A program made the position numbers and the translations under genes. This document shows, one piece after another, positions 24,195 to 35,796 of a stretch of DNA of 64,000 nt. The stretch's first letter is position 1, and each line of letters opens with the position of its first letter. Under the pieces are notes generated by a model. It was given only the letters and a program-made list of their open reading frames with translations, was not told the origin of the DNA and did no database searches. Origin of the DNA: Lonicera japonica (Eukaryota > Streptophyta > Magnoliopsida > Dipsacales > Caprifoliaceae); contig CM038470.1 in the NCBI GenBank assembly GCA_021464415.1, forward strand, positions 8,692,394 to 8,756,393, given 5' to 3'.

Positions 24195-24524
24195 GTTCCG
24201 GATCTCATACGGACCGAATTCACGGACCGTCCGTACGGAACGCTTCCCGATGGAATTTTTTCATGAAAATGTTCTTCATCGTGTGTAGAACATCTCCACC
24301 AAATTTCATCAAAAAATTCAACCGGGAAGTAGGTTAATTACATGTGAAAAAAACTGGTCAGAAATAGATATATAAAATCCAATATTTTTCAATCATGTAA
24401 TTAACCTACTTCCCGGTTGAATTTTTTTATGAAAAGATGTTCTACACACGATGAAGAACATATTTCATGAAAAAATTCCATCGGGAAGCGTGCCAAAAAA
24501 TTCCGGTCCGTATGAGATCCGGAC
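24195..24524. mobile_element. Foldback MITE, 330 bp
   Basis: Almost the whole element is one inverted repeat. CCGGATCTCATACGGACC at the left matches the complement of GGTCCGTATGAGATCCGG at the right. The arms continue inward through CTTCCCGATGGAATTTTTTC, CGTGTGTAGAACAT and AACCGGGAAGTAGGTTAATT with few mismatches, around a spacer of about 50 bases. Related, more decayed copies are at 27498-27866 and about 34330-34450. Confidence 0.85.
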
Positions 24525-24953
24525 CCTATATATATATATATATGTATTAAATAAACATAAATTCAAACACAGATTCATCTCTTCGATATATTCAAGATTT
24601 CACGCATTCTTGGGTAACATTTTCAAATAAAATGGACAAAGAATTCAACAAGACATAGTTTCACAGAATCAAGAATCCAAAAGAATGATTTCTTCAGAAA
24701 ATTAATACTTGAAATTGTACAGTAGTTGCATTAATACGCATTAACATTCAACACACATATTCTATATATATAAATTCAAAGAGTTCTTCAATATAGTAGT
24801 AAAGTATTTACTATATATTTATTATACACAGAGTACCTAGCTAGCTATTAGTTATACATGTAGTTGCAGGGCAAAACTAAGAAACTAAAGGTGGAGTCAA
24901 TTCATCCAACATCTTCCAGATAGTAATCACAATTCATCGAATAGTTTCCATGC

Positions 24954-24985
<32 letters not shown>

Positions 24986-24999
24986 CATTTAAGAGCTAG

Positions 25000-25650
25000 C
25001 TAGTGTACTACTTCAAACGCCTTCAATTGCTTACCGATTTCGAATGAGACATAAGCATCGACACAAGCGTACTGAATCTGATCAAGGCTAAGCCATTCAT
25101 TGTCCCAATTACTAAGCGTAACTTCTACCGGCTTCTGAAAATTCTTCCCAAGAACATACCTCGATATATTCACCAACCCCGTATGCCTCAACCACTCCTT
25201 CCCCGACCAATCAGCGGCCAGGCCGCGAAGGTCCACGGTGTTCCCCACCACCAATCCGTACCAACTGAAGAGCTTCTGAAGATCCCCATCGATCCCGACG
25301 CCGACGAAGGTGAAATCGGCGTTGGCGAGGAAGTTTTTGAGGGTTTGGGGGATAAGTGGGGTGAAGAGGAGTTGGAAGATGAGGCAATTGTGGCCGATAC
25401 AGAGCTGGAGAGTGGCCGGGGGTTTTTGGAGGTTGGGTTCGAAGTTGGGGCGCCACTCGATGTCGAGGCCGACGATGAGATTATGGCGGTGGAGGCGGTT
25501 GTAGTGGAGGTGGCACATGTCGGAGATCCAGGTTTCGACGATGCAAGGGGATCGGGTGACGAGGGTTTTGATGGGTTCTTGGAAGAATCTTACGTCGAAG
25601 AGTTTGTAGGAATAGTATGGCAACTCGAAGCCCGTGACGGTGATAGTCAT
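25000..25650 (-). CDS. Werner-type 3'-5' exonuclease domain protein, 216 aa, single exon
   Basis: DEDDy exonuclease of the plant Werner-like group. Exo I is GLDIEW (D63, E65), Exo II is VGVGIDGDL (conserved D123), Exo III is YACVDAY (Y194, D198), so all catalytic positions are present. The domain fills residues about 30-211 and there is no helicase. Length suits the small plant single-exon family. I chose the start at 25650 because the longer in-frame start at 25830 would add a poly-lysine stretch from an A-rich leader. Expected activity is 3'-5' exonuclease on DNA or RNA; the substrate is unknown. A decayed direct duplicate lies at 19776-20260. The 223-codon ORF on the opposite strand is a shadow of the GC-rich codons here. 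Confidence 0.9.
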   Translation of the reverse strand: MTITVTGFELPYYSYKLFDVRFFQEPIKTLVTRSPCIVETWISDMCHLHYNRLHRHNLIVGLDIEWRPNFEPNLQKPPATLQLCIGHNCLIFQLLFTPLIPQTLKNFLANADFTFVGVGIDGDLQKLFSWYGLVVGNTVDLRGLAADWSGKEWLRHTGLVNISRYVLGKNFQKPVEVTLSNWDNEWLSLDQIQYACVDAYVSFEIGKQLKAFEVVH

Positions 25651-25835
25651 TCTGCTTCTCTTTTTTTTCTTTTTCTTTTTTTTTTTTTTGAGAGAGAGAG
25701 AGAAAGAGGGCGGGGAATGAAGATGAATGGGAAGGTATGTATTATTATTATATATATATATAATCACGCCGCGGGAAGAGAGAAGAAAGATGATTGGTGC
25801 ATTTGCAGGTGCCTTCGGTTTGAATTTCAAACTAA

Positions 25836-26680
25836 GGGGGTGTATTGGATTTAGAATCTATAAGATTTTTATGAACTTTTAAAGTTTATAAGTATTCAAT
25901 TAAGATTTTAAAATATCTTTTAAAATCCTGATGTATTCAATTGAGATTTTAAAAAGTCTTTTTAAAATCTTGATGTATTCAATTAAGATTTTAAAAAATT
26001 CATCTAAATCTTATGGTATTCAAAAGTCTAATGACTTAGTAGGATTTTAATTAGTGGTCGATTTTGGTAGATTGTAAATTTTTTTATACATAAAAATCCA
26101 TCTTGAAATCTTCTCACTTACCCAGAGATTTCAGATGAATTTCTAATTCCTTTAAGAACTTTACTCAACATTCTCTCTCCCCCCTTCCCCCTCCCCATCT
26201 CTCTCTCAAAATCCAAATTTCTTATTATGTGATGAACGCATTATGATTTTTTCTTCGTCCTTATAAAGTCTTTATTCTCTCTTTTACTAATGTAGTTATC
26301 ACGCATTAACATAATTTCAAATGGTTAGACCGCTAATTATCGTTCACATTTTTAAAAACAATTCATGTCAATCTCATTAAAAAATACTAGTGGGGCGAGA
26401 AGTCTAATTTTGTGGGTTATAATGTATTTCGTTAATTGTCTTTATATTTTTGATAATGTTACTTTAAACTCGTTATTAATTTATTTTATTGTTTATTTTT
26501 TGTCTTTTGATTTTTTATTTTTTGATGGACTTGTTAAAATCTGCAAAAATCCAAAAGAATCCATGTATTAAAATATGTTAGATTCTATAAGGATTTAAAA
26601 CAATCCATAGACTTAACAGAATTCACGAATTTTAAAAAATTGGTTAGAATCTTTTAAAATCTGAATTGAATACACCCCCC
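25836..26680. mobile_element. PIF/Harbinger-like MITE with GGGGGTGTATT ends
   Basis: Left end GGGGGTGTATTGGATTT and right end GAATTGAATACACCCCCC are inverted repeats, flanked by taa on both sides (25833-25835 and 26681-26683), the 3 bp target typical of PIF/Harbinger. Inside, the left half repeats GTATTCAATTAAGATTTTAAAA several times with changes. No transposase. It ends about 185 bases upstream of the exonuclease start codon and may overlap its promoter. Confidence 0.75.
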
Positions 26681-26683
26681 TAA

Positions 26684-27497
26684 TAATTAACTAAAAACCA
26701 AACAACAAACTAACCGACACATTGCGAGTTAAGCTGATCTGAATTTTTTCTTTAAAAGCGAGTAATTTGTGTCAATTGTATTAGTCATTATTTAAAAATT
26801 GTCTTAAATTTGAGACATATAATTCTTCATTTTTTATAAATATGTAAAATTCAAAAATCAATTATCTCTTATTATATAAATATAAATTATTTACATTTAT
26901 CCTAAGAACACATGTTAAAACTAATATAAATATAAATAATAAATTATGGTATGAGAATTTGAGACATGTTTAATGTATGTTGAGAACTTATTATTTTTAA
27001 ATATGAATGTTTAACATGTGCTCTTAAGTTACACTAAAACACTATAATATAACCTTATATAAGTAATAGGAGGTTGCTTCTGGTACCTAAAAAATAAACT
27101 CGGTCAATTTCGTGCCGGGTTTTATTGAGTTTGGGTGAAAAATTACTAAATACGTAGATGTCCCGTTAACACAACATGTGAAAAATGCATACACGATTTG
27201 TTATCTTATCGGGTAACATGACACAACCCGTTTCACCCATTTAGCTAACAGGTTGGTCCAGATAAACTTGAAAACAACAAATATGCTTCAAACAATGTTC
27301 TTAATGGGTCATCGTGAGTCTAATGGGTCTTAAAATTTCTAACAGGTCAGCTTGACTAGCAAATCATAACACAATTTGTTATTAATTGTGTCTTATTGTA
27401 TCCATCCAATAGTGACCCGAATTCAATAAAAGTCGACTCATTAAATTATCATTTGATGCCGGTTCATATAGTATATAATTGGAGGAATGATCTTAAA
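26684..27497. other. Gene-free stretch
   Basis: AT-rich. About 27110-27440 contains repeated GGGT/ACCC words (CGGGTAACATGACACAACCCG and related) that look like a decayed repeat, without definable ends. Confidence 0.5.
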
Positions 27498-27866
27498 AGG
27501 ACCAACTTTTTAGACCTTAAATGTGGACCAATCATTTTGAGGGAGTAAATAAATGAATTTTCTTATGAAAGTTGGTGAAAGTTATCTCCGTAATTAGCAA
27601 ATCACCTCTACCAAATTTCATTGAAAAATTCAATTTGGAAGAGGGTTAACTAAATTTTTTTTTATATTTGTGTTTTTGACTATATATTGGGATTTAAGAT
27701 GTTTAAGTAACCAACTTTCCGGATGAATTTTTTGATAAAATTTGGTATAAATGATCTACTAATCATAGAAATCATCTTTAATTAGTAGATCATTTTTACC
27801 AAGTTTTATCAAAAAAATTATCTATTTATTCCTTAAAATAATTGGTCTACATTTAAGGACCAATCA
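27498..27866. mobile_element. Foldback MITE, older copy
   Basis: The left arm (CCTTAAATGTGGACCAATCA) pairs with the right arm (complement CCTTAAATGTAGACCAATTA). The inner arms again contain AAATTTCATTGAAAAATTCA-type sequence shared with the element at 24195-24524, so it belongs to the same or a sister family. The SINE at 27882 inserted at its right edge. Confidence 0.7.
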
Positions 27867-27881
27867 AATAGTCTTCTTTAG

Positions 27882-28298
27882 GCCAATGGCCTTGTAGCCT
27901 AGTGGCATCCTCTCTAGTCTTGTATTAGAGATGTCACATGTTCGAAACCCATGGATGTGGTATTTCGAACTTAATAAAGTGGTTTGTCCACCCTTTGTGG
28001 GTGGTTGGATATGTCCACCTCTTATGTGGGTGGTTGGAGATATGTCCACCTCTTATGTGGGTGGTTGGAGATACATATGGTTCGTGTGGTTCGTATGGTT
28101 GGTGACGCAGAAGGAAGCTAAAGCTGCTCTCTCGGCGATTCAGTTCGGTTGGGAGACTCTCATGAGGGTGACGCGAAGCAAAGCTTATTTATCCATCTTT
28201 TTGGTCAGCGAATTATGTACTTCATAGTTAGATAGGACAACAGAATTCTATGTCTGACTCCATGTAATTGTCTTTGATATGAATGATTAGTCAAAAAA
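27882..28298 (+). mobile_element. tRNA-derived SINE, 417 bp, with 16 bp target duplications
   Basis: Flanked by AAATAGTCTTCTTTAG at 27866-27881 and again at 28299-28314. The head contains a pol III A box (TAGCCTAGTGG, 27895-27905) and a B box (TGTTCGAAACC, 27940-27950) spaced as in a tRNA. The tail is T/A-rich (AATGATTAGTCAAAAAAA). Internally a unit of about 31 bases (GTCCACCTCTTATGTGGGTG followed by GTTGGAGATAT) is repeated. ORFs across it are not genes. Unusually long for a plant SINE. The perfect duplications imply a recent insertion. Confidence 0.9.
27895..27950 (+). promoter_or_regulatory. Internal RNA polymerase III promoter (A and B boxes) of the SINE
   Basis: A box TAGCCTAGTGG and B box TGTTCGAAACC match the tRNA-type consensus closely, with a 34-base gap. 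The rest of the tRNA cloverleaf is not preserved, so this is not a tRNA gene. Confidence 0.8.
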
Positions 28299-28314
28299 AA
28301 ATAGTCTTCTTTAG

Positions 28315-28989
28315 ATTATTCCTCTATATGATTATGTCGTTTCTGTCTTTACTAGATATACCTAAAGCTATCACACTAGTACTCTAACAACCTTGAATTA
28401 CTTTTTCATATCCGGAATCTGTGGAAGTTAAAAAATCTTTGAATTTTTTACGAACATGATTACATCACTGAACAATTCATAGTCATAAACACTGGGAAGC
28501 TACTACGGTAAGAAATACACGGGGAATAATATAGGTCAAATCATATAAGTAGTTTTTCAAAAAAATATTTATTTTTAACGATATCATTGCAATCAATAAT
28601 AAATAGCTGAATTATAAATATACATAATAATATTTTATTTAAAGCCTTAAAATAGTGAATACGTATTACTCATATTTTTACACTTAAATTTTTTTTCTAA
28701 TACATAATTCCTGATCCTAAAAATTAATACCGATTTATAAATTAAAAACTTGATAAAATTATAATATATTGCTCTCTTTTTTTTTTGGCCTTTTTTAATA
28801 ACGAAACCAATATAACATTTTTAAATTAATTAATTTAGCAAAAGAATAATTACATACTACCTATATATATATATATATATATATAAGTATATGTACTTAA
28901 AAGAACGCCTAAAATATTATTATTATATATAGATATAATTATAAATGTACAGTACGTGCCAATATATATATATATATATAGCTTGGCAT
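28315..28989. other. Gene-free AT-rich stretch
   Basis: No coding content. TA microsatellites at about 28862-28885 and 28962-28980. Confidence 0.6.
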
Positions 28990-29111
28990 GCTATTAAGTA
29001 ATGTTTGGCATAATCACATATGTCCGTACCCTTTTCTTATTTCTTATTTCGCTATTAAGTAATGTTTGGCATAATCACATATGTCCGTACCCTTTTCTTA
29101 TTTCTTATTTC
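28990..29111 (+). repeat. Perfect 61 bp tandem duplication
   Basis: The unit beginning GCTATTAAGTAATGTTTGGC and ending CTTATTTCTTATTTC occurs twice in succession (28990-29050 and 29051-29111) without differences. A recent local slippage or unequal-crossover event next to TA microsatellites. Confidence 0.9.
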
Positions 29112-29117
29112 TTATAA

Positions 29118-29152
<35 letters not shown>

Positions 29153-29155
<3 letters not shown>

Positions 29156-30950
29156 ATATTATAAAACATCATCTTTGACTAAAATTTCTCCAAAAAGTAT
29201 AAGAACCTAATAGTTAAAAATACATATGTTATGATGTACATTAGTTATACACCATTAGATGAGTTTTATATACACATCAAAATGTCACATCAAAGTTAAA
29301 ACACTCACACCAATAATATACACACAATAAACTCTCACATACTAATAATTTTGTCTACATTAAAAATATCACAACTTAAAATAAAAAATTCAAAATTTAA
29401 TATTTAAAATCTATTAATCAAGATCAATTTAACAAGATCCATCATAACTATATAATTATGCAAAAAAAATAGAGAAAAATTATTGTATAACATTTAAGGA
29501 CGTACATTATCTATATTATAAAATATGAAGTTTGACTAAATTTATTCTCAAAAAGTATAAAATCTAATTGTTACAAATATACATATTATCGTGTGCATTA
29601 ACTCTACAAATTAGATAAATTTTATACACACATCGAGATATCACATCAAAATTAAAACATTCACACCAATAATTTATACACAATAATTTCTCACACACCA
29701 ATAATTTTTTCTATCTATATAAAACACCAACTTTGACAAAAAAAAATTCCAAAAAATATAAGAATCTAATGGTTAAAAATATACATGTTATAGTGTGCAT
29801 TAGTTCTACACCATTAGATGAGTTTTATACACGCATCAAGATGTCACATCAAAGTTAAAATACTCACATCAATAATATACACAATAAACTCTCACATACT
29901 AATAATTTTGTCTACAATAAAAATGCCAAAACTTAAAATAAAAAATAAAAAATTTAATATTTAAAATCTATTAATCAAAATCAATTAAAAAAGATCCATT
30001 ATGACTATATAATTATGCAAAAAAAATCAAGAAAAATTATTGTATAACATTTAAGGACGTACATTATCTATATTATAAAATATCAAGTTTGACTAAATTT
30101 ATTCTCAAAAGGTATAAAAATCTAATGGTTGAAAATATACACATTATGGTGTACATTAACTCTACTGCATTGAATGAATTTTATATACACATCAAGAAGT
30201 CATATCAAAGTTAAAACACTCATACCAATAATTTTTTCTATATTAAAAATGTCATAACTTAAAATAAAAAATTCAAAATTTAATAAAAATTTAATATTTA
30301 AAATCTACTAATCAAGATCGATTAAATAAGATCCATCATGACTATAAAATTATGTAAAAAAAATAAGAATTGTTAAGTAATATTTAACACCAACAATATA
30401 CACAAAGTAAACTTTCACACACCAATAAAAAAAAATTACATTAAAAATGTCATAACTTAAAATAAAAAATAAAAAATTTAATATTTAAACTCTACTAATG
30501 AAGAAAATTTATAAAAAAAATTAATATTTAAATATACTAATCAAGATCAATTAAACAAGATTAATCTTAAAATAAAAAAATTAATATTTAATATTTAATA
30601 TTTAAAATATACTAATCAATAAATTTAATAAAAAATTAATATTTAAATCTACTAATCAAGATCAATTAAACAAGATCTATCATGGCTATAGAATTATGTA
30701 AAAATAAATAAATTATTGAGTAACATTTAACACCAATAATATGCACACAATAAATTTTCACACACCAATCATTTTTTCTACATTAAAAGAGTTATAACTT
30801 AAAATAAAAAATTCAAAATTTAATATTTAAAATCTACTAATCAAGATCAATTAAACGAGATCCATCATGACTATAGAATTATGTAAAAAATAATAATAAA
30901 AATTATTGAATAATATTTAAGAACGTACTTTACGTGCTCATACATTATTG
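29153..30950 (+). repeat. Tandem array of about 355 bp units with shortened copies
   Basis: Units start TCTATATTATAAAA..CTTTGACTAAA at 29153, 29510, 29714 and 30067, giving spacings of 357, 204 and 353. Each full unit has a left part (ACATCAAGATGTCACATC, CACACCAATAAT) and a right part (TAATATTTAAAATCTACTAATC, TTAAGGACGTACATTA). To the right of 30230 only right parts recur, with decay. The TC start after A recalls Helitron 5' ends, but no CTRR end or hairpin was confirmed. No coding potential. Confidence 0.75.
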
Positions 30951-31382
30951 GTCATCTCAGTATGTCCTTTTTAGGAATAATCACAATATATCAGTCAAAA
31001 TTTTAAACTATTTTCAAATCATACCAACAGACGTAATTGAATTATTTTCACATATGACCTTGAGTTTAATTTGTTAAAAACTTATTTTGCCGAGATCAAA
31101 ATAAGATAAAAAAATATGATTAAAAAATTCTCTAAAATTGAAAACAAGTCAGTCCAGTCCGATCTACTTTTAGTTTTTCTAGCATGAAGATATATTGAAC
31201 CTAAGTTTGTCGATTTAGATTCATTACACGTTACTTCTTTTTATCTTATTATCAGTTCTTATTTAATTTACCGTGCCGGATGGCACAGATATACCCTACT
31301 TTTTTATAAAAGAAGTATGAAAGCATTGAACCATAGGTAGCCTGGCATATATATATAATAGTAACATTCCTATTTCTTTCTC

Positions 31383-31422
<40 letters not shown>

Positions 31423-32059
31423 TCTTTAATATTAAAAAGTACAAAAAGTATGGTTGAAAACAAAACATTACTTTTTTAAAAAAAAATACGTCGTCTTCTT
31501 CTCTCTCTCTCTCTTTCTCTCTTTATTTTTTTTCTCTTTGTTTTTATGCTCGGACAATGATCATTTAAAATATTTATAGCGAAAGATTCAAACATTACTG
31601 ATCAGTCATGTGACACTCTTCACACTCTCTAGTCACATTTTTTCTTGCTTATTCACACTGTCACACGTTGTTTTCTCCTTTTATTTATCTTTGTTCACCT
31701 ACTTAATTATCCAAAGGTAAACAATATCTTCTTTGGTGTATTTTTTTTGAATTGGGTATCACATATTTATTATAATAGTAAATAAAATTAGCAAATTTTG
31801 ATACAAAATCAAATTGTAAAAGTAAAGCAAATTGAAAAACAACATTAGAAATAACATCATATTATAGGAATAAATGGACAGAGAACTGTCAACAAGGAAG
31901 GATAAACGCTAATACCAATCTCTCTCTGAAAATGAACAAAATAAATTTAAAAAGGAACAAAACACTAAAATTGATCCCTATCTGGTTTTACACAAATTTA
32001 TTTTGCATGTACCTAACCCAATGCCTTCTTAATTACCCCCCACAAATCCCATCATTAAA
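30951..32059. other. Gene-free stretch downstream of the phytocyanin-like gene
   Basis: AT-rich with a TTA/ATT microsatellite at about 31387-31421 and a CT-rich tract at about 31498-31535. No supported gene. The last roughly 100 bases are probably 3'UTR of the minus-strand gene ending at 32060. Confidence 0.55.
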
Positions 32060-32873
32060 TCAAAACAACCCAACTAACCCACCCAATACCACACTCATCC
32101 CAACGCTACTCAAAACCACCACCAATCCCCCTGAAACACCAAACACCGCCGGAGCATCCGACTTCGCTGGCGCCGGAGCAGGAACACCACCGGACTCTGG
32201 CGTCTCGCCATTCGGAGACTCTGACGGCGGTGTCCCCGGAGACGGGGACGGGATTGCCGGAGATGGGATCGGAGTTTTGTTTCTTACGGCCAAGACTACG
32301 ATTATGATTTTCTGACCCTTCTCGCAATTATCGGCCTGGCCACTGATGAAGAAGAATGGGCCTGAATGATTGAATTTGAAAACGGATTCGCTGTGGTCTT
32401 CGTTTAGCTCCTGTATGGGATTTGCCTTGTTGCATCTGTAGTAATCGTCTTTGTTTACTAGCAGAACAGAATCAGAGCCTTTCTTGTACTTGAAAACTGC
32501 AAATGCACCAAAACAAATTAACCAAAGCTTATAGTTATTATATATATATGCATGAATTTAACCGTGCATAAAATAAAGTACATGTGACATGTACGTGCAT
32601 GCCCAAGTTTAGGTAAGAAGGGGCGTATTCAAGCTAGGAAATTAATATTAGTTAGATATTCCAATATATATATATATATATATATCATAAGGTGTTAATT
32701 CCACTTCAATAATTTCAAATCCACAAGAAATTAAGTACATTTCGTAGGATCCAAACATCGAATGATCGACCATTGCGTGCAGCAAGTTTTCTGTAGTACT
32801 CCGTAAAATATATATTTTTCAAATAGTTTTGTACTTCATTTGTTGTGACCGTGCAATGCATATGTATAAATAA

Positions 32874-32915
<42 letters not shown>

Positions 32916-33116
32916 GGAGAGAGAGTTATATGTATATGTACTGAGAGAATCATTGACTTGAAAACGGTTCCTTTGAGCCCAGTGACTATAGGTCTCAGAA
33001 GGCTTTAAGACCCAACCATCTTTGCCTCCAACATAAAAGTTATAAGCTTCTGAAGAAGAACAGATGATACTTAACATTACAACCACAAGGGTACCAAAGG
33101 TTATGTGAACTTCCAT
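32060..33116 (-). CDS. Early-nodulin-like phytocyanin protein, 203 aa, two exons
   Basis: Exons 33116-32942 and 32496-32060 join across a GT-AG intron (TCTCA|GTACAT ... TTGCAG|TTTTCA), restoring NDSLIFKYKKG in frame. Residues 1-24 form a signal peptide. A plastocyanin-like domain at 25-127 has the disulphide cysteines C80 and C116. The type I copper ligands are absent, as in the ENODL group, so electron transfer is unlikely. A Pro/Ser/Ala-rich, arabinogalactan-like stretch (about 133-170) and a hydrophobic C-terminal tail (about 183-203) predict a GPI-anchored, glycosylated plasma-membrane or cell-wall protein. A Met 12 codons upstream (33152) is possible, but 33116 gives a normal signal peptide. 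The plus-strand ORF across exon 2 is a shadow. Confidence 0.92.
32868..32925. repeat. Compound TA/GA microsatellite in the phytocyanin-like intron
   Basis: A TA run followed by a GA run, inside the single intron, close to the donor. Confidence 0.85.
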
Positions 33117-33159
33117 TATATTGAACAAATTAACAAGCACAAACGTACTCAATAACTAT

Positions 33160-34859
33160 ATATATATATATAGGAAATTAACTAATTAATTACAATGGAT
33201 TATATTTGCCAAAGAATTAATTAAAAGTATGAATATATAGAAAGTGGAGAAAGATATATTGGTAATTGAAGGTGGAATGGAAATGGTATATATATATAGG
33301 CCAGGGAAAGGAGAGTGTAGATCGAGTAATTAGGGATGAATTAAAGTTACCGTTGAGAGTGGGAATGATTTTTGATATATGAGATATATATATATATATG
33401 GCAAGGGTCTTAGCTGTTGATTTGGCGGTGTTATAAATGTGAGGAGAGTGGCCGGGCGTTACTCAAAAACCTCACACGTACGTTATTTTCACTGCTAATT
33501 AAGTACGTTTGGCATCATCATGTTACAGACTTAACGGTTAATCGCAAATTCAAACTCCTTGCCTCCAATGCTGCATGTTGATGTGGCATGCATGTGTATG
33601 TTACTATGTTATGCTTTTCAAAATAAATATAAATGAATATCGATCAACTATATATATATTTATTGTTTCATGTATTTTTATATCTAAATTAATATAGATA
33701 TCTGATTTCAATTTTTGGAACATATATATATATATATATATATTTTCAAACTTCAGATTATTTCTCTTAAAGAAGAAGGAAAAGTGTGTATATATATATA
33801 TAAGCGATCAGTTCGTCAAATGCGTACATAAAAATAAAAGAGATCATTGACATCACACACAAGTTGAACTGCACCTTTATATATAACTAATTTAAAAGTT
33901 ATTTCCGAAAAACGCTTGAAAATGCACGTGAAGATACAAGTGTTATGCGAGTGCACTGATCAATCGTTAATTCTATATAGAATAATTAGGTTATTAAGGT
34001 GGGAAACATCATTTGCTACTATTAAATTACATTAAAACAAATTTAGAAGGTTAATTACTCCTCATAAATTGATTAAATTTAGGAAACAGCTAAAAATCAA
34101 CTTTTGTTTTCTATTGACACATGGGGTGTTAGTATCGTGGAAAAAAATGGTGGATTTTCCCACCTCATGTCTAGGTTCAAGCCACAGAAACTCTATTTCC
34201 CTTTCCCCTCCTTCCGTAACCGACCACCATGTGTATCCATATAAGGCTTGTATCAAAAAAACTTTTGTTTTCTAATATAATAATTAAAATAGGATATAAC
34301 TAATGAAATAAGAAATTGCTCTAAACTTTTAAAATGATTTTTGATATTATCCTTGTTGAATTTGTTGATGAAATTTGGTAAAGTTGATATACTCATCGTG
34401 GAGATCAGCACCACTAATTTTATCAAAAAATTCAATCTTTTACTCCCTCAAAAGGGGAAGTCTTATTTTTAATTAAAAGAATGAAACTTTTTTTTGGAGC
34501 CTAACTATATATATATGTGTGTGTGTGTATATTTTCTATTTCATAAGAATTATTTAGAAGTTTTTAATCTGGTTTATACTTCTTTGTTCTAAAAATAAAA
34601 GCTTACATGCATTGTTGGTCAAAACGCCTAAAGTCAGAGTCATATACAAATCAAATGTATATTCAAAAATAATTTTCATTATTAACAATTAATTATGTTA
34701 AAATTGTTGTTTTCTTAGATATTTTAAAATCAAGCAAAACTGAGAAAGTATTACTCGAACTAGATTAAATTGTTTATAATTGTGTTGGTGTTGGACATTC
34801 ATGACTCTGAGGAGAATTTTTGACAATTTTGCTAAACGAGCTCCTTTATATATTACTTA
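33160..34859. other. Gene-free stretch upstream of the phytocyanin-like gene
   Basis: Contains TA microsatellites (33157-33172, 33378-33398, 33722-33743), which include possible TATA elements for the minus-strand gene. A decayed foldback fragment of the 24195 family is at about 34330-34450. No coding content seen. Confidence 0.5.
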
Positions 34860-35656
34860 GGTTGTGTTTGATAGGCATTATTTTTTCTAAAAAAATTAGA
34901 GTTTATCATCCAAGTTCTCACTTTTGGTGTGTTTAATTGACTTTATTTTCTAGGTATTTAAATTCTAAGTTTGAGTTGACATGATATTATTTTCCTCCAA
35001 AAGTTAGAAAATATTTTTTTAAGGGGGAAGAAGTTTTATTTTTTTAGGTAAAAATACGCATTTCTATGCACCTTCAATCCTTTAACCCCTCTCTCTCTCT
35101 CTCTCTCCCTTTACTCTCCATTTTTTTGATATAATAGATTTGAGAATAAGCTAGAAAAATGCATAATCACCCATAAATATTTTTTAATCTATCCTTGAAA
35201 ACTAATTTAACAATATGAAAAACTAATATTATATTGTTTAACTTCGGGAACATATTTATGTATCACCATTATATATATATATATTATTTCTTATTATTAT
35301 AGTTGTTATACTCTCAAATTTATGGTTAATTTAGAATATCAAAAAAAAAAAATTACTTTATTTTCATGTATATTTTATTTTATTTTATTTTTAACATATC
35401 TCAAATTTCATGTAGAAAATGAACAAGTTCCATGGAAATTAATAACTATCAAATAACAAAAGTTGAAAAAAGTTACAATTTTTATGGAAAATAATAACAC
35501 TAAAAAATGGAAAAGCAAAATATTTTTCAAATAAAAAATTAAGGCAATCAAACACATTTAATTGATATTTTTTATGCAACTTAATTCTAGACAATTTAAT
35601 TGTCTAAAATTTATTTTCTTTTCATACAAATTCTATACTTATAATCAAACTCACCC
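34860..35656. mobile_element. PIF/Harbinger-like MITE with GGTTGTGTTTGAT ends
   Basis: Left end GGTTGTGTTTGAT and complement of the right end GGGTGAGTTTGAT, flanked by tta on both sides (34857-34859 and 35657-35659). Subterminal similarity continues (TCTAGAC/TTTAATTG words). 797 bp, no transposase. Confidence 0.7.
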
Positions 35657-35796
35657 TTAGATATGTTGAAATCGTTGAAGCCTTTACAATTCGATGGGCT
35701 ATGTCAATAGCTCGGAAGACTAGTTTTCATCGTTTGCATGCGAAGAGAGGCTGCCATTTAGTGATCGATCAAAGGTGTCCAAGGGTAGATTGGTAC

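Noticed and set aside
25183..25854. 223-codon ORF opposite the exonuclease gene
   Set aside because: It is an antisense shadow of a GC-rich coding exon; the minus strand has the complete DEDDy motif set.
27895..27950. tRNA gene
   Set aside because: A and B boxes are present, but there is no cloverleaf or acceptor stem; the 16 bp duplications and A-rich tail show it is a SINE head.
31932..32315. 127-codon plus-strand ORF
   Set aside because: Antisense to the proline-rich exon of the phytocyanin-like gene.
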